64,000 nucleotides of DNA, taken from Nelumbo lutea. Taxonomy: Eukaryota; Streptophyta; Magnoliopsida; Proteales; Nelumbonaceae. Under the pieces are notes generated by a model. It worked only from the letters and a program-made list of their open reading frames with translations, ran no database searches and had not been told where the DNA came from. The stretch is from positions 78,830,270 through 78,894,269 of the forward strand of contig JAKGHH010000004.1 in NCBI GenBank assembly GCA_022828595.1, in the 5' to 3' direction. The translations under genes were made by a program, and so were the position numbers. This document shows positions 45,529 to 56,839 of this stretch, one piece after another (the stretch's first letter is position 1; each line of letters opens with the position of its first letter).

Positions 45529-46398
45529 TGTAGGATGGGGATGCAAGGCTAGGTTGGGGAGCGATCTTTTTGAAAGACGAAGAGAGGCCTCTAGAGTGAG
45601 GGAAAGTGAAGGTCTTTAGGTAAAGGGCTTCGAAAATGAGAGGGTTGTGGATACTCAATGTATCAATAACAAATGCTTAAGATCTGGATGAGTTCTAATG
45701 TGAGGAGGATCTCTATATATGGAGGAGATCCCCAGATCCTAAAAGTTAGGAGATTAAGATATTCGCTCCGTATCGAGGAAGGGGATATTTGATTCGCTGT
45801 CAATCGTTGAGTGCGCTACTGAGGTATTGCCACATGTTTCCTGGGGATCTTCTTAAGGATTGACTTTCATTATCCTTGAGATTCCTCATTACTCACGTGT
45901 GCTACTACCTTTTTGCGCGTCATGACTATTCCTATGTAGAAAACAGCGACGTCACCGTTTAGCGGTACTTCGTCAGTTCTATGTGGTGGCTTGCAAAGTA
46001 CTTTGTTGTCTTGGGTTTGCGTGTGTCTGGGTACACGCAGGCCTCGCTGTAGGCTCGGCCTACTATCCTTTCTATCCCGTTATCCAAAGTGGGCTCGTAG
46101 GTCGTGAGTTCATCAAACATTATAGTGGGTGTGGCTTTATCGCACACTTTGGTGTTTTGGGTCTCTTGGGTGGGTCTTTCTAAGATTTATTTAAGTTTGA
46201 GCGTTAACTAAACTTGGTGAGCCGCGGGTTTATCGCAACTTTGCTTAATGTTTTGCGGGTTTGTCGCAAAGGTGGCAGTGTACTGAAAGTTCATCACAGC
46301 ATGTGGGTTGATTGCAAGCTGCTCGTGAGTGTTTCTATGGCATTATTCTTAATATCTAAGTGTTCTTTAAGGGTCTGGGTGAGTTGTACGTACCTACA
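45529..46398. mobile_element. Solo-LTR-like insertion (870 bp) in the pectinesterase exon
   Basis: It begins TGTAGGATGGGG, ends GTACCTACA and is flanked by ACAAG on both sides (45524-45528, 46399-46403). Excision rejoins the pectinesterase codons GGC AAT TAC AAG to ACC ATC TCT CAA in frame. There is no coding capacity. The 5-bp duplication and TG...CA ends fit a solo LTR; a short TGTAGG inverted terminus alone would not exclude another class. Confidence 0.7.
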
Positions 46399-47375
46399 AC
46401 AAGACCATCTCTCAAGCGGTGACTATTGCTCTAGGAGGTGGGTTGAAGAGATTTGTAATATATGTGAAAAGAGGAGTTTACAAAGAAACCGTTGAGGTTA
46501 AGGCGCCAAACATCGTGTTAATTGGAAACGGGATCGATGTTACAGTTGTTACCGGCAGTAAGGGTATCCAGGATGCTGGCACAACTTTCCGATCAACAAC
46601 AGTTGGTAATTAATTATGCTCTCTCTCTCTATATATATATTGATTGCATGTGTGCCTCATATATATAAGACATACTTAGATGGGTTATGTCATCTCTTCA
46701 GGGATCACTGGCAATGGGTTCATTGTTCAGGATATGACGTTCGAAAGCACAGCGGGACTGTAGAAGCACCAAGCAGTTGCCCTCCACTCATGTTCGGATC
46801 TCTTGGTGTTCTACCGATGCAGCTTCAAGGGTTACCAAGACACCTTATATGTGCACAGTAAGCGCCAATTCTACCGCAACTGCGACTTCTATGGCACAGT
46901 TGATTTCATCTGGGGAGATGTCGCCGCTGTTCTCCAGAATTGCAACATCTATGTTAGAAAGCCCATAAGCGGTCAGAAGAATACTGTGACTGCTCAAGGA
47001 CGGATAGACCTCAACAAGAACACAGGCATTTCAATCCACAATCCACTGATAACAGCCTCTTTTGACTTGAAGACTGTTCAGAGTTTATTCAAGACATACC
47101 TCGGGCGGCCATGGCAGAAGTACTCGAGGACAGTGTTCATGAAGACATCTCTTGATGGCCTGATCGACCCGGCATGGTGGCTCAAGTGGAGTGGCAAATT
47201 TGCGTAAAGCACTTTGTACTATGGGGAGTTCTTGAACACTGGTCTTGGTGCAAGCACAAGTGGGCGAGTAAAGTGGGTAGGTTTTCACATGATGAGCAAA
47301 GCTTACGCCCAGAAGTTCACCGTTGGGAGCTTCTTGGGAAGAAGCTCTTGGATTGCAGCTGCTGGAGTTTATTAG

Positions 47376-48213
47376 CAACAAAAAGATGAACAGGGTTCCA
47401 TATGAAGAATGAAGGCTACAATAGGGTTTATTTTCAATTTTGGAGAGAGAGGACTAGGATTTCTTATAGTTTTTCATTTCTTTATGAAGAAGAAGAATGG
47501 AGTTTCAAAAGTTTCAGTCGATTACCAGGAAGAGAAGGCGGAGAGATTTCTTTGGGTTTTCGATACATTTTGTAGAAAAGAGGAAGAGGGGCAATTTTAT
47601 CATAAAAAATGCATCAAAGGCATTTCTCATTTCCCATATGGTGGATGCACCACGTGTTTTACTGCCCTTTTGTGATATTACCTTGCAAAAGATGCCTTGT
47701 CTTTGATATTTTACAAAAGAACTACTTTTTATTGCTAATAGAGGTCAAAAGTTACCTCTTTATGCCAGAATCCCTTCAAATTTCAACTTTCAACTCGGGC
47801 AGGTTGTATTGGGCCAAATAATAAAACTTGGACCTTGGGTGCAAGCTTCAGCCTACCCAACCCAGGTTAAAAGCCTGATATGACCAGCCCAAAACCCAAT
47901 CTGACCTAAACCTTACACAATAAAATTCAGTTGGGCCTCAGTTGGAGTCGGCTTGTGTGGACGGTGTATAATAGTCTTTTAAATCTTAGTGTATGCGCGT
48001 ACGTGGCAGTTTGAAGTGATGATGATAATAATAATATTTTAATGTTTTTATTAGAATTCATAAAACAAAGAAAAGTGATCAAACCATGGTGTTACATTTA
48101 TTAGGATCCAAATGTTCTTATTTTTGCATTGGAAACAAATGCAAATGGACTGTAAATTCTGGTTTAGGGTAAATTTGCACTCCGGTTCATTTTTGCCTGT
48201 GTTTGGTAACATT
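47376..48213. other. Intergenic sequence past the pectinesterase relic
   Basis: No gene is visible. About 47860-47960 is rich in AACCCA/GGGCCT motifs like the hAT-type MITEs elsewhere in the window, without defined ends. Confidence 0.4.
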
Positions 48214-48221
48214 AAATTTAT

Positions 48222-48660
48222 TAGGGATGAGCATTATTTAGTTAAAACCGAAAAATTGAATCGAAAATTTTGGTTTTGGTTTTTCAAATTTATAAAATTT
48301 CAGTTCCGATTTCAGTTTTCAGCTTTAGAAATTCGGTTAACCGAAAAACCTGAATTAGTCAAACTTTATTATCTATAATATATATATTAACATATAATAT
48401 ATATAATATGTATAAAATATATTATATTATGTATTAAAATATATAATTTATTATATACATTGTATAATATATTTTTATAATATATATTAAAATATATATA
48501 GTGTTGAAATTTAGTTTTAACCGAAAACATAACAAAAAAATTTGGTTTCGATTATTTTGGTTTTGGTTTCGGTTTTGGTTTTTCATTTAAAAAATTGGTT
48601 TTAAAAATTTCGGTTTATTCGGTTCAGTTTTTAATCGAATAAACAATTTGCTCACCCCTA
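48222..48660. mobile_element. hAT MITE with a perfect 8-bp target duplication
   Basis: The ends TAGGGATGAGCA and TGCTCACCCCTA are inverted copies with one mismatch. AAATTTAT is duplicated exactly at 48214-48221 and 48661-48668. The 439-bp body has GGTTTTGG/AACCGAAA subterminal motifs and an AT-rich centre, with no coding capacity. It is the best-preserved MITE in the window. Confidence 0.85.
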
Positions 48661-48668
48661 AAATTTAT

Positions 48669-49123
48669 GCATTGACAAATGACAAACCAATGCATATTTA
48701 CATTGATAATAAGATGTAAAAGTACATCAATAAAAAAATAAATAAATTTGCATTCAAGCGGGCTTTTGATAAAAAAAAAAAAAAAAAAAAAACATATGTT
48801 TTATTGGAATTCATGTTTGCATCCATTACAGCTAAAAGTCTATTTGGTAGGAAGGTAAATTTGTCAGTGCGAAACTAACCCAATTTTGCAATTTATATGA
48901 ACCGTTTTCCACTCTACATATTTGCATTTACACTTATTTGCATCGTTTCTAAACGCAACCTATAGTTTCTATCTATGTTTTCAATATGTGGTTGAACCAT
49001 AGAGTTAGATTTACTAGTTTGTTATTTGGACACATTTTTTAAGCATCTTTTAACTTAAACCACTTTATATATAAAAAAAAACAATCATTGACTTGATCAA
49101 CAACCAAATGAGGTCCTTCTTTA
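48669..49123. other. Non-coding stretch
   Basis: I see nothing beyond a poly-A run at about 48772-48791 and general AT-rich sequence. Confidence 0.4.
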
Positions 49124-49447
49124 TTAGTGAATCCTGAGTGGTGTATTTCTTTTCAAAGTACACCAGATTTCCCTTGAGGTTTTATAGGTACTATAAATAT
49201 CAAATAGAGAGTAAGACAACGAATTCAAAATCTGACCTCTAATATAAATATCATCCTTCTTGAATATTTGATTTACAACAGTCCTTGCAAGTTCATGTTC
49301 TTGATTCGATTCAACAAATTCGGACAATATATAGGCTAGATTATGATTCTCAAGGAAAATCGTGATTTTCTTAGACCACCTATGATAGTTATTTCCATCA
49401 AAAGGTTCAAACTTTTACAAATCAAGGTGGGGATTCATCATAGCCAT
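49124..49447 (-). pseudogene. Copia gag (UBN2) fragment
   Basis: On the minus strand the sequence reads KFEPFDGNNYHRWSKKI and FLENHNLAYI, then after a frameshift near 49325 SEFVESNQEHELARTVVNQI and DDIYIRGQILNSLSYSLFDI and REIWCTL, the usual gag order of copia elements. No LTR or pol part is nearby, so it is an isolated remnant. Confidence 0.7.
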
Positions 49448-50431
49448 TAAGACAGTTTTAAGATTATTGAAAAAATATAAAGTAATATGGTTGTAACGAA
49501 GATGAAACCAGAATCCAAACAACTAAATCCGAACTACATAAAAATAAAATAATGACCTGATAAAGAACAAATGAAAATGTTGAGTCGCAGCAACTGTCCG
49601 CTCTCCTTAAACTCGATTTCCCCACCTCTCCGAGTATTCCTGTTGGTGCAGAAGATTTATGGTGGTTGGCCTCTAAGATACAACAGCTCTCAGTCTTGGC
49701 ATTGTGTGCACTCACAATCCAAAGCAGCAAACCAGTATATTACGTATGCCCAATACGTCCAATAGAAAGAGAAAATAGTAGTGGGAGAGAGAAAGAGCAT
49801 GAATAAAGTAATTTTCGATATGCTTAAAATCACAGAAAACTTGGCCATTGAGTAGGGTTAATGCCAATATAGCAACGTTTCCCACTAACGTTGGGAGTTC
49901 TCCCATGATTAGGAGAGTATGGCGGCTACAAGAACTTTTAATTAAAACGTTAAAGCCTTAAAAGAAAATAAATAAAGGTAGAGCAAGGACCCTAGATCTA
50001 CAAGCATGACACAACACAACACGACATGACACGACACAGCGAGCAGGTGCACGCGTGTATTAGCCCAGCCCAGCCCGGTGTGTGCGTACATGCGCTGGTC
50101 TGCGGGTGCACTCTTTCCAGATGCCTCAAAAACAATTCAAAAGCACAATGTATAAGATAAATCCAAGACGAATGCTCTTTCTAGTCCATATGAGACTCAA
50201 GCCCATCCAAAAGTAAACAAAATAAAAAGCAGATAACATTAATTTGAATCACAAAAAAAAGACAAAATACCAACAATAAAATATTTAAGTATTATTTTTC
50301 TGCTCGTACTTATTAGTAATAATCTTGGTTTTAATGATATATATTTACTTTTTTTTAAGAATATTAAGTTGCATTTAAAATATGGGAGAGGTTGAGAAAA
50401 GGTCAATGTTTCAAGTCTCATAAAACCTTTT
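49448..50431. other. Non-coding stretch before the Tat element
   Basis: I see no gene. Short runs such as CACAACACAACACGACATGACACGACAC (described only in part: ACACGACATGACACGACAC) at about 50010-50040 form a local ACACG/ACATG repeat. Confidence 0.35.
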
Positions 50432-51013
50432 TGATGTGGGGTGACCCAACCAAGCCCATTTGAGGATGGGAGGCCCAACCCACGAACACCAGAGTAGGGA
50501 ATGGGATCCGCTACAGCAGGGGTTACCCTGTCACCTTCGTACGGAACCAACCACAGCGCTACCACATGGTCTTGCCAAAATCGCTAACAGCCCCCGTATG
50601 GCTCCCATCTCAGGCGTTCATCTGCACCTACCTCCAGGCAGGTCAAGTATAAATAGGGGTGCCCCCCTCCAGGTAAAGGGGTTACAATCTACATCAAATA
50701 ACTATTACCTTAATTGCTCTAGCCTAGAGCTAGCCACTAGGATCCTCTCTCTCTCTCTCCTCATACCCTGTACTAACTTGACTGTCGGAGACTCTGCCTC
50801 GGGTTCTTACCTAGGGTCCTCTAACGAGCTCCTATCTTCTAGTAGATATTGGATATCTACCTCCGGCTCCTACTGTACTTGGAGACTACCCTGCCTCGGA
50901 TTACACACCTCGACCTCGGCAACATCCCATCCAAGACCTCAAAACCTTTGACCTACCTTCAAAGCTTAGGGACCAAATTACCTTGTTGTCCTCGACCATT
51001 ACGAGAAGCAACA
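50432..51013 (+). repeat. 5' LTR of the Tat element
   Basis: 582 bp, TGATGTGGGGTGACCC...AGCAACA, with a TATA motif TATAAATA at 50649-50656. The first 255 bp are clearly shared with the 3' copy at 59798. Confidence 0.85.
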
Positions 51014-51079
51014 GTTGGCGCCATCTGTGGGAACCGAAAGCAAATTAACTAGTCACTGAGCACCCACAATTCAATATGA

Positions 51080-52260
51080 TATGAAGAATGAGAAATACCC
51101 AAAACCACGTAACCAATGAACAGATCTAGGCCATAATTGACCACCTGGAATATTTGACACAACGAGTTGAGCAGAACCCCCCCCCCCAAGCAGGAGGTCG
51201 CCCCCAATGTGATTGCCCCGTTGGGGAGTCAACGCAACCAGGCCAGCATGGGTCCACCACCCAATCGGCCCCCTGCGCCAGCCATGCACAACGGGCCAAG
51301 TCCTCAGAATTTGGGAGCAGTCACCCGACCAACCCACACTCCATCACTTTCATGCCTCCCAGCCGAAGGGATGATAATTCCAGACCCCTCATCTAGAGAG
51401 GGGGGAACTCTAGACCTCCTAGCAGAAGAGAGGAAGAACTAGGATAGTCGGATGACAGCCACCAACCCTCCAAACAGCATCACCGATGCTGGAGGGCTGA
51501 CCCAAGGGATGAAGGCGGGAGTCGAGACCGCCCAAACGTTCACTCCCAAGTTGAGGATCGACACTGTCATGCTAGGTGCGAGGCGCGCAGCCTCGACTCT
51601 GAGCACTCTGGCGTCCACCATCAACAGACTCCTACCCGACTTAGCCCTCAAATTTTTTGTGGCCAAGAGCCAGCCGAAGATGAAATTGGAGTTCTTGGAA
51701 AAGGCCTAGAAATACGTTGCAATTGAGGAGGCTTCGACCACGGACGCCCAGGAGAGGGGCACGGAGCACTGGGATGGATCCCCCAAGAAGAAGAGGAAGA
51801 ACGGAGACCAGAACCATAACAACAATAGAAAGCCTTCGGCCTCGGCCTTGGCTTACAACCAATACATGCCACTAAACTCCACCCGCACATAGATTCTGAT
51901 GCAGATCGGGCAGGAAAAATTTATGAAGTGGCCTGAGAAGTTGAAGAAGAACCCTCGTCGGGCGAATCCTTAGAAGTACTACAAGTTTCACCGAGGCACA
52001 AGCCACAACACTGAGGATTGTTACGATCTCAAGAACGAGAGAGTCCCTCATTCGTTGGGGGCACCTCAAGCAGTACGTCGTGGGCAAGGCTGGCACCTCA
52101 TCCCCTTAGTAGCAACAACAACACCAACAAGCAATAGGCATCATTGATGTCATAGTGGGAGGCACGACCTCGGGTGGAGCCTTGGCTTCGACTCGCAAAG
52201 CCTACGCCAGGTAGTTGAACATCCAAGAGTCTGCCCCCAAGAAGTTGAAATGAGAAGCCC
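51080..52260 (+). pseudogene. Tat gag, broken
   Basis: It opens MRNTQNHVTNEQI, stops at 51119, and shows a proline-rich N-terminal part with a run of ten C at about 51179, LLPDLALKFFVAKSQPKM, a basic KKKRKN stretch, and KYYKFHRGTSHNTEDCYDL, a remnant of the Tat CxFHxxxGHxTEDC knuckle. Much of the capsid core appears deleted, and stops and frameshifts recur. Confidence 0.7.
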
Positions 52261-52268
52261 TCTCCATC

Positions 52269-52712
52269 ATGGACGTGGACCTGAAGGGGGTAGCAATTCC
52301 CCATGATGATGCATTGGTGGTTTCAGCAATCATTTCAAACTCCATAGTCAAGAGGATCCTTGTAGATAGTGGGTCTTCCGTCGACATCCTCTTCTACGAA
52401 GCCTTTGAGAAGATGAAGATAGCTCCAAAGCGCCTTCATCCAGTAGATGCCCCACTTGTCGATTTCTCCAACAGCATCATCAAGCTAGAGGGCAAGATCT
52501 CCCTACCAGTCACAAAAGGGACGGAGCCCCAACAGGTGACGAGGATGATAGAATTCCTGGTCGTGAAGATTGACTCACCCTACAATGCTATCATGGGACA
52601 AATGACCATCCATGCACTTCGGGCAGCCATCCCCTCCTATCACCTTTCTCTGAAGTTCTCCACCGAGCACGGCATCGAAGTTGTTCGTAGGGATCAACAT
52701 GTCACCCGCTAA
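52269..52712 (+). pseudogene. Tat protease region
   Basis: A 147-codon open stretch with the aspartic protease signature RILVDSGSSVDILF (about residues 29-42) and YNAIMGQMTIHALRAAIPSYH. It is open by itself but isolated from gag and RT by stops, so it is part of a dead polyprotein. Confidence 0.8.
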
Positions 52713-52718
52713 TGTTAT

Positions 52719-53930
52719 GTGGTAGCACTGACGGACAAGAGAAAAGAGACCCTACCACTTGAGAGCCTTGACCTCAGAGAGGAGCCAGCGAGCCGAGGCC
52801 AACCAACTGAGGACCTCGTCTCGGTTTCCCTAGACAAAGATGAGCCCGATAAGATCGTCCGCGTTGGGTCCAACCTTCCACCCAAAGGCCTGTCCAAAAT
52901 GGTAAGTTTCCTCAAACTTAATGCTAACGTCTTTGCTTGGTCCACCACTGATATGCCTAGAATTGACTATTTGGTCATTACACAGTTTTCCTTTGCCAAT
53001 GATAGACCGCCTCGTCGATGCCACTGTAGGGTATGAGCTACTCATATTCATGGACGCCTTCTTCGAATACAATAAAAAAAAAGATGCATTCAGATGATGA
53101 AGAGAAGACTTCATTCATCACAGAGCATGGCACGTACTGCTATCGTGTGATGCCTTTCGGCCTCAAGAATGCTAAAGCCACTTATCAGCGCCTTATCAAC
53201 AAAGTGTTCAAAAACTAGATGGGGAAGAACGTCGAAGCCTACGTGGACGATATGGAAGGGCCTGAATGCCAAGGCCCACGTCTCAAACCTAGATGAGACC
53301 TTCAACACCTTGTGAAAGTATAATATGAAGCTCAACCCCAGCAAGTGTGCCTTCGACATTACCACGGGCAAGTTCCTAGGCTTCGTCGCCACTCAGAGAG
53401 GCATTGAGGCTAATCCATAAAAGATACAAGCCATCCTAGACATGGCTCTCTCGCGGATGGTGAAGCAGACCCAAAAACTTACCGGCTGGATAGCTACCCT
53501 TAATTGTTTCATGTCAAAATCAGTAGACCATTGTCTACCCTTCTTCCATGCCATCAAGATGTTGAAAGAGTTCCAATGGACGAAGGAATGCCAACACGCT
53601 TTTGATGAGCTCAAGGTCTACCTCGCCTCGCCTCCCCTCCTTGCCCAATTGGTCAAAGGGGAAACCCTATATTTGTACCTTTTGGTCAGGGATGAAGTAG
53701 TCAGTTCAGTTCTCATCAGGGATGACGGTGTGCAAAAGCCAGTTTACTACGCCAACAAGGTCCTCTACGACGCCGAAACCAGGTACCTTGAAGTAGAAAA
53801 GTTAGCATTTGCCCTCGTGGTCTCATCTAGGAACCATCAGCCGTATTTCCAGGCCCGTACCATAGTGGACCTAACAAATCAGCCCCTCAAAGTTGTCCTC
53901 GTTAAACCCGAAACCTGGGACGCCTAACGA
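52719..53930 (+). pseudogene. Tat reverse transcriptase and first RNase H, with an internal deletion
   Basis: The upstream part is NANVFAWSTTDMPRIDYLVIT, which passes within a few codons to FPLPMIDRLVDATVGYELL. The fingers segment of RT that should lie between (near 52985) is missing. Later parts are DDEEKTSFITEHGTYCYRVM, PFGLKNAKATYQRLIN and YVDDM (about 53240). RNase H reads KPVYYANKVLYDAETRYLEVEKLAFALV. Frameshifts lie near 53215-53440. Confidence 0.8.
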
Positions 53931-54089
53931 AATGGGCCATCGAGCTATCAGAGTTTGACATCTAGTACCAATTGAGACCCGCGATCAAGGCACGAGCCTT
54001 GATAGACTTTATAGTGGAATGTACCTAGAGCCGAGCCCCTCACCAGCCCCTGGGAGAGGACGAAGGAGACCAAGGAGACGACGAGACTT

Positions 54090-55795
54090 GGCCCCGATGG
54101 AATCTCTTTCTTGATGGTTCCTCCAACGCTAAAAGAAGTGGAGCGGGCGTCATCCTCCTCAACCCAGATGATATCGCCTTGGAGTATGCGCTAAGGTTCG
54201 ACTTCCCAGCATCAAACAACGAAGCCGAGTATGAGGCCCTCCTCGTTGGTTTACAGCTGGCTAGGGACCTCGGCTCCTCATACCTCGAAGCCTTCAGCGA
54301 CTCCCGGCTAGTGGTGAAACAGGTGAATGGCGAGTACGGGGCTAGGGAACAAATCATGTCCAAGTATCTCACCAAAGTTCAAGACCTAGCCCACCACTTC
54401 CGATGCTTCTCCCTGCAACGAGTCCCGCGAGTTGAGAATGTACGAGCAGATGCCCTCTCCAAATTGGCATGTACCTCAAGCGGAACTCCTAGTCGGGTCA
54501 TGCACATAGAGAAGCTGCTTCGACCCTCCATAGTGCAAGTCCAAGTATTCCTTGTAGAAGCCGAATCCTCATGGATAGACCCTATCGTCAACTTTCTATC
54601 AATTGGGTGGTTGCCTGAAGGCAGAAATGAGGCAAAGTGACTCAAGCGACAGGAAACCCACTACACCTTGCAGGAAGCTATATCAAAGATTCTTCACATT
54701 GCCTTACCTCCGATGCCTTCGTCCGGAGGAGGGCAACTATATGCTACGTGAAATTCACAAAGGCATCTATGGTAATCATCTCGATGGAAGTGCCCTAGCT
54801 CAAAAACCTCTAAGATAGGGCTACTTCTGGCCTACCCTCCACAAGGACCCAACAAAATTGGTGCAAAAGTGTGATTCCTTCCAGAGGCACGCCAACCTGT
54901 GCCATCAACCGGCCACCACTCTCTCGGCCCTCATCAGCCCGTGGCCCTTTACCAAGTGAGGCATGGACCTCCTCGGCCCCTTTCCTCAAGCCATGGGGGG
55001 GGGGAGAAAGTACCTCGTTATAGCAGAAGACTACTTCACCAAGTGGGTCGAAGCTGAACCCTTGGTCGTCATCACGACGCGAGCCACCTAGAACTTCTTT
55101 TGGAAGAACATCATCTACTGCTTTAGCCTACCCCACATGTTGGTAACTGACAACGGGAAGTAATTCGATGACGCTAGGTTTTGAGAATGGTGCACCTCCC
55201 TCAGTATCAGACAACAGTACACCTCAAAAGGCTACAATCAAACTAATGGCCTAGCTGAAATCACTAGTAGAACAATACTGGAGGGACTGAAGACTAGGAT
55301 GGACCGGGCAAAAGGCCTATGGGCCGAAGGACTGAATAGCATACTCTGGGCTTACCGAACTATACCTCGGACAACCACGGGGGAAACTCCATTTGGCTTG
55401 ACCTACAACACAAAAGTAGTAATCCCAGTAGAAATCGGTCACCTAGCACTCCGAGTAGAAGTATACAATGAAGCCGAAAATGATGAAGCCCTTAGGGCAA
55501 ATCTAGATCTGTTGGAAGAAACCCGAGAGCAAGCGTAGATAAGGGTAGCTGCCTAACAACAGCGTGTGGCCCGCTACTACAACTCTAGGGTAAAAGAAAT
55601 GCATTCTCAAGGAGACCTAGTCCTCAGAAAGGTCATGGTCCCCAAACCCAGAGTAGGGAAGCTGGGCCCCAACTAGGAAGGCCCTTACAAAATCAAGCGA
55701 GTTCTTGACCCCAACACCTTCCACTTGGAGCACCTAGATGGAAGACCTGTACCTAGGACATAGAACTTGGAAAACCTCCGGATGTACAACCAATG
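54090..55795 (+). pseudogene. Tat second (plant-type) RNase H and integrase, broken
   Basis: The second RNase H has all four acidic positions in view: LFLDGSSNAKRSGAG, NNEAEYEALLVGL, FSDSRLVVKQVNGEY and VRADALSKLA. Integrase follows with remnants of the zinc finger, MDLLGPFPQAM, VTDNGK and GLAEITSRTILEGL, then an open stretch 55299-55538 (WAYRTIPRTTTGETPF). Stops are frequent (for example 54957, 55090, 55162). Confidence 0.85.
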
Positions 55796-56839
55796 ATTGT
55801 AATATCTTTTGTAATCGATGGGTAAATGAAGCAAAGTTCCTCTTCGCCTCAACGTTCAGTGTGTGTACCTACTAAGTTTTGATAACTCTTCGGCCTCACG
55901 ATTGGCAGGGGCACATAGCCTCTTTTGAGGACCATATCCCCTCGTTGGACCGGCGCCAAGACTTAAGAAATAGGAATAAGTAGTGAACACCTTAGCTAAA
56001 AGCCTAACAAGTTAGAACAGACCAGGACGGTCGAGGCCCTACGTGCCTCAACGCCCTGTCTCAGCCACAACTATCCTCCTGAACCTTCACACTCGGTGTT
56101 ACCAGCAAAAGAAGCTAGCCTCCTCGGAGTGCTACGCTTGACCTCATCGAGACAAGTGCGTGGGGATGCGGGGAGCCAGGTGAGCTCCAATTCAGCCTAG
56201 GCCCCGTTGAGCCAAACGAGCCACAACACTGTCTCGGCCACCCCTCAACATGGAAGGCCACCTCGGCCTCGTTAAGGCTAGTATGTGGGGGTACGGGAGC
56301 CAGGCAAGTCCCAGCTCAGCCTCGGCCCCACTCTACATCGGCAGGTTACTTGGCTATCTACTTCAGTTCAAGTAAAGGGAAGAGAGCCAGGCGAGACCCA
56401 TGCTCTGCTTCGGCCTCTCCCCATCACAGGCCTCTTCGGCCTTGCGTAAGTGAATGCCTAAAAGGGTGTTAGGCCAGATAAGCCCCCGGCTCTGCCTCGG
56501 CCACCCCTTCGCCATGCTCCTTATGCGCAAAGTAAAACAAACTGAAGGGAACTACACTAGTCCTACACTGTGACTACCCTTTGAAGGGGCAAGGACCTTT
56601 CGACAATGAAGCAAAAGCACAAAGTGCAACAAAAACAAGAAAAAACAACACAAGGAATAGCAATGCAAAAATAGAAACACAGTAAAAACACAAGCACAGA
56701 AGACGTCAAAAAATGCCCACTGAGCTCCATTCATTTTATGTATTCCTTTGGCTTTACAAAAAGTCTCACGACCCCTTTGGCCGAATATATGTGCATGTAC
56801 AAAAAAAAAAGAGAAGAAAAAGAAAAAGGGAGGAAGCCC

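Larger units (their letters stand above)
38041..47375 (+). pseudogene. PME: Pectin methylesterase pseudogene, split by retroelements
   Basis: The parts are 38041-38189 (LLLSDGFPTWVS, then ADVVVAIDG), 45508-45528 (SGNYK), 46399-46605 and 46702-47375, the last two joined by a GT-AG intron at a usual family position. When active, the enzyme removes methyl esters from cell-wall homogalacturonan. Motifs are [33 protein letters not shown] (family norm DFIFGNAA) and [13 protein letters not shown]; the catalytic aspartates are still visible. In-frame stops lie at 38140, 46761 and 47205. The copia element 38190-45507 and the insertion 45529-46398 break the first catalytic exon. The N-terminal inhibitor-like propeptide was not found, so the copy is dead. 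Confidence 0.9.

Noticed and set aside
49571..49765. 64-codon plus-strand frame and an 88-codon minus-strand frame nearby
   Set aside because: No motif, no conserved composition, and they overlap each other on opposite strands.
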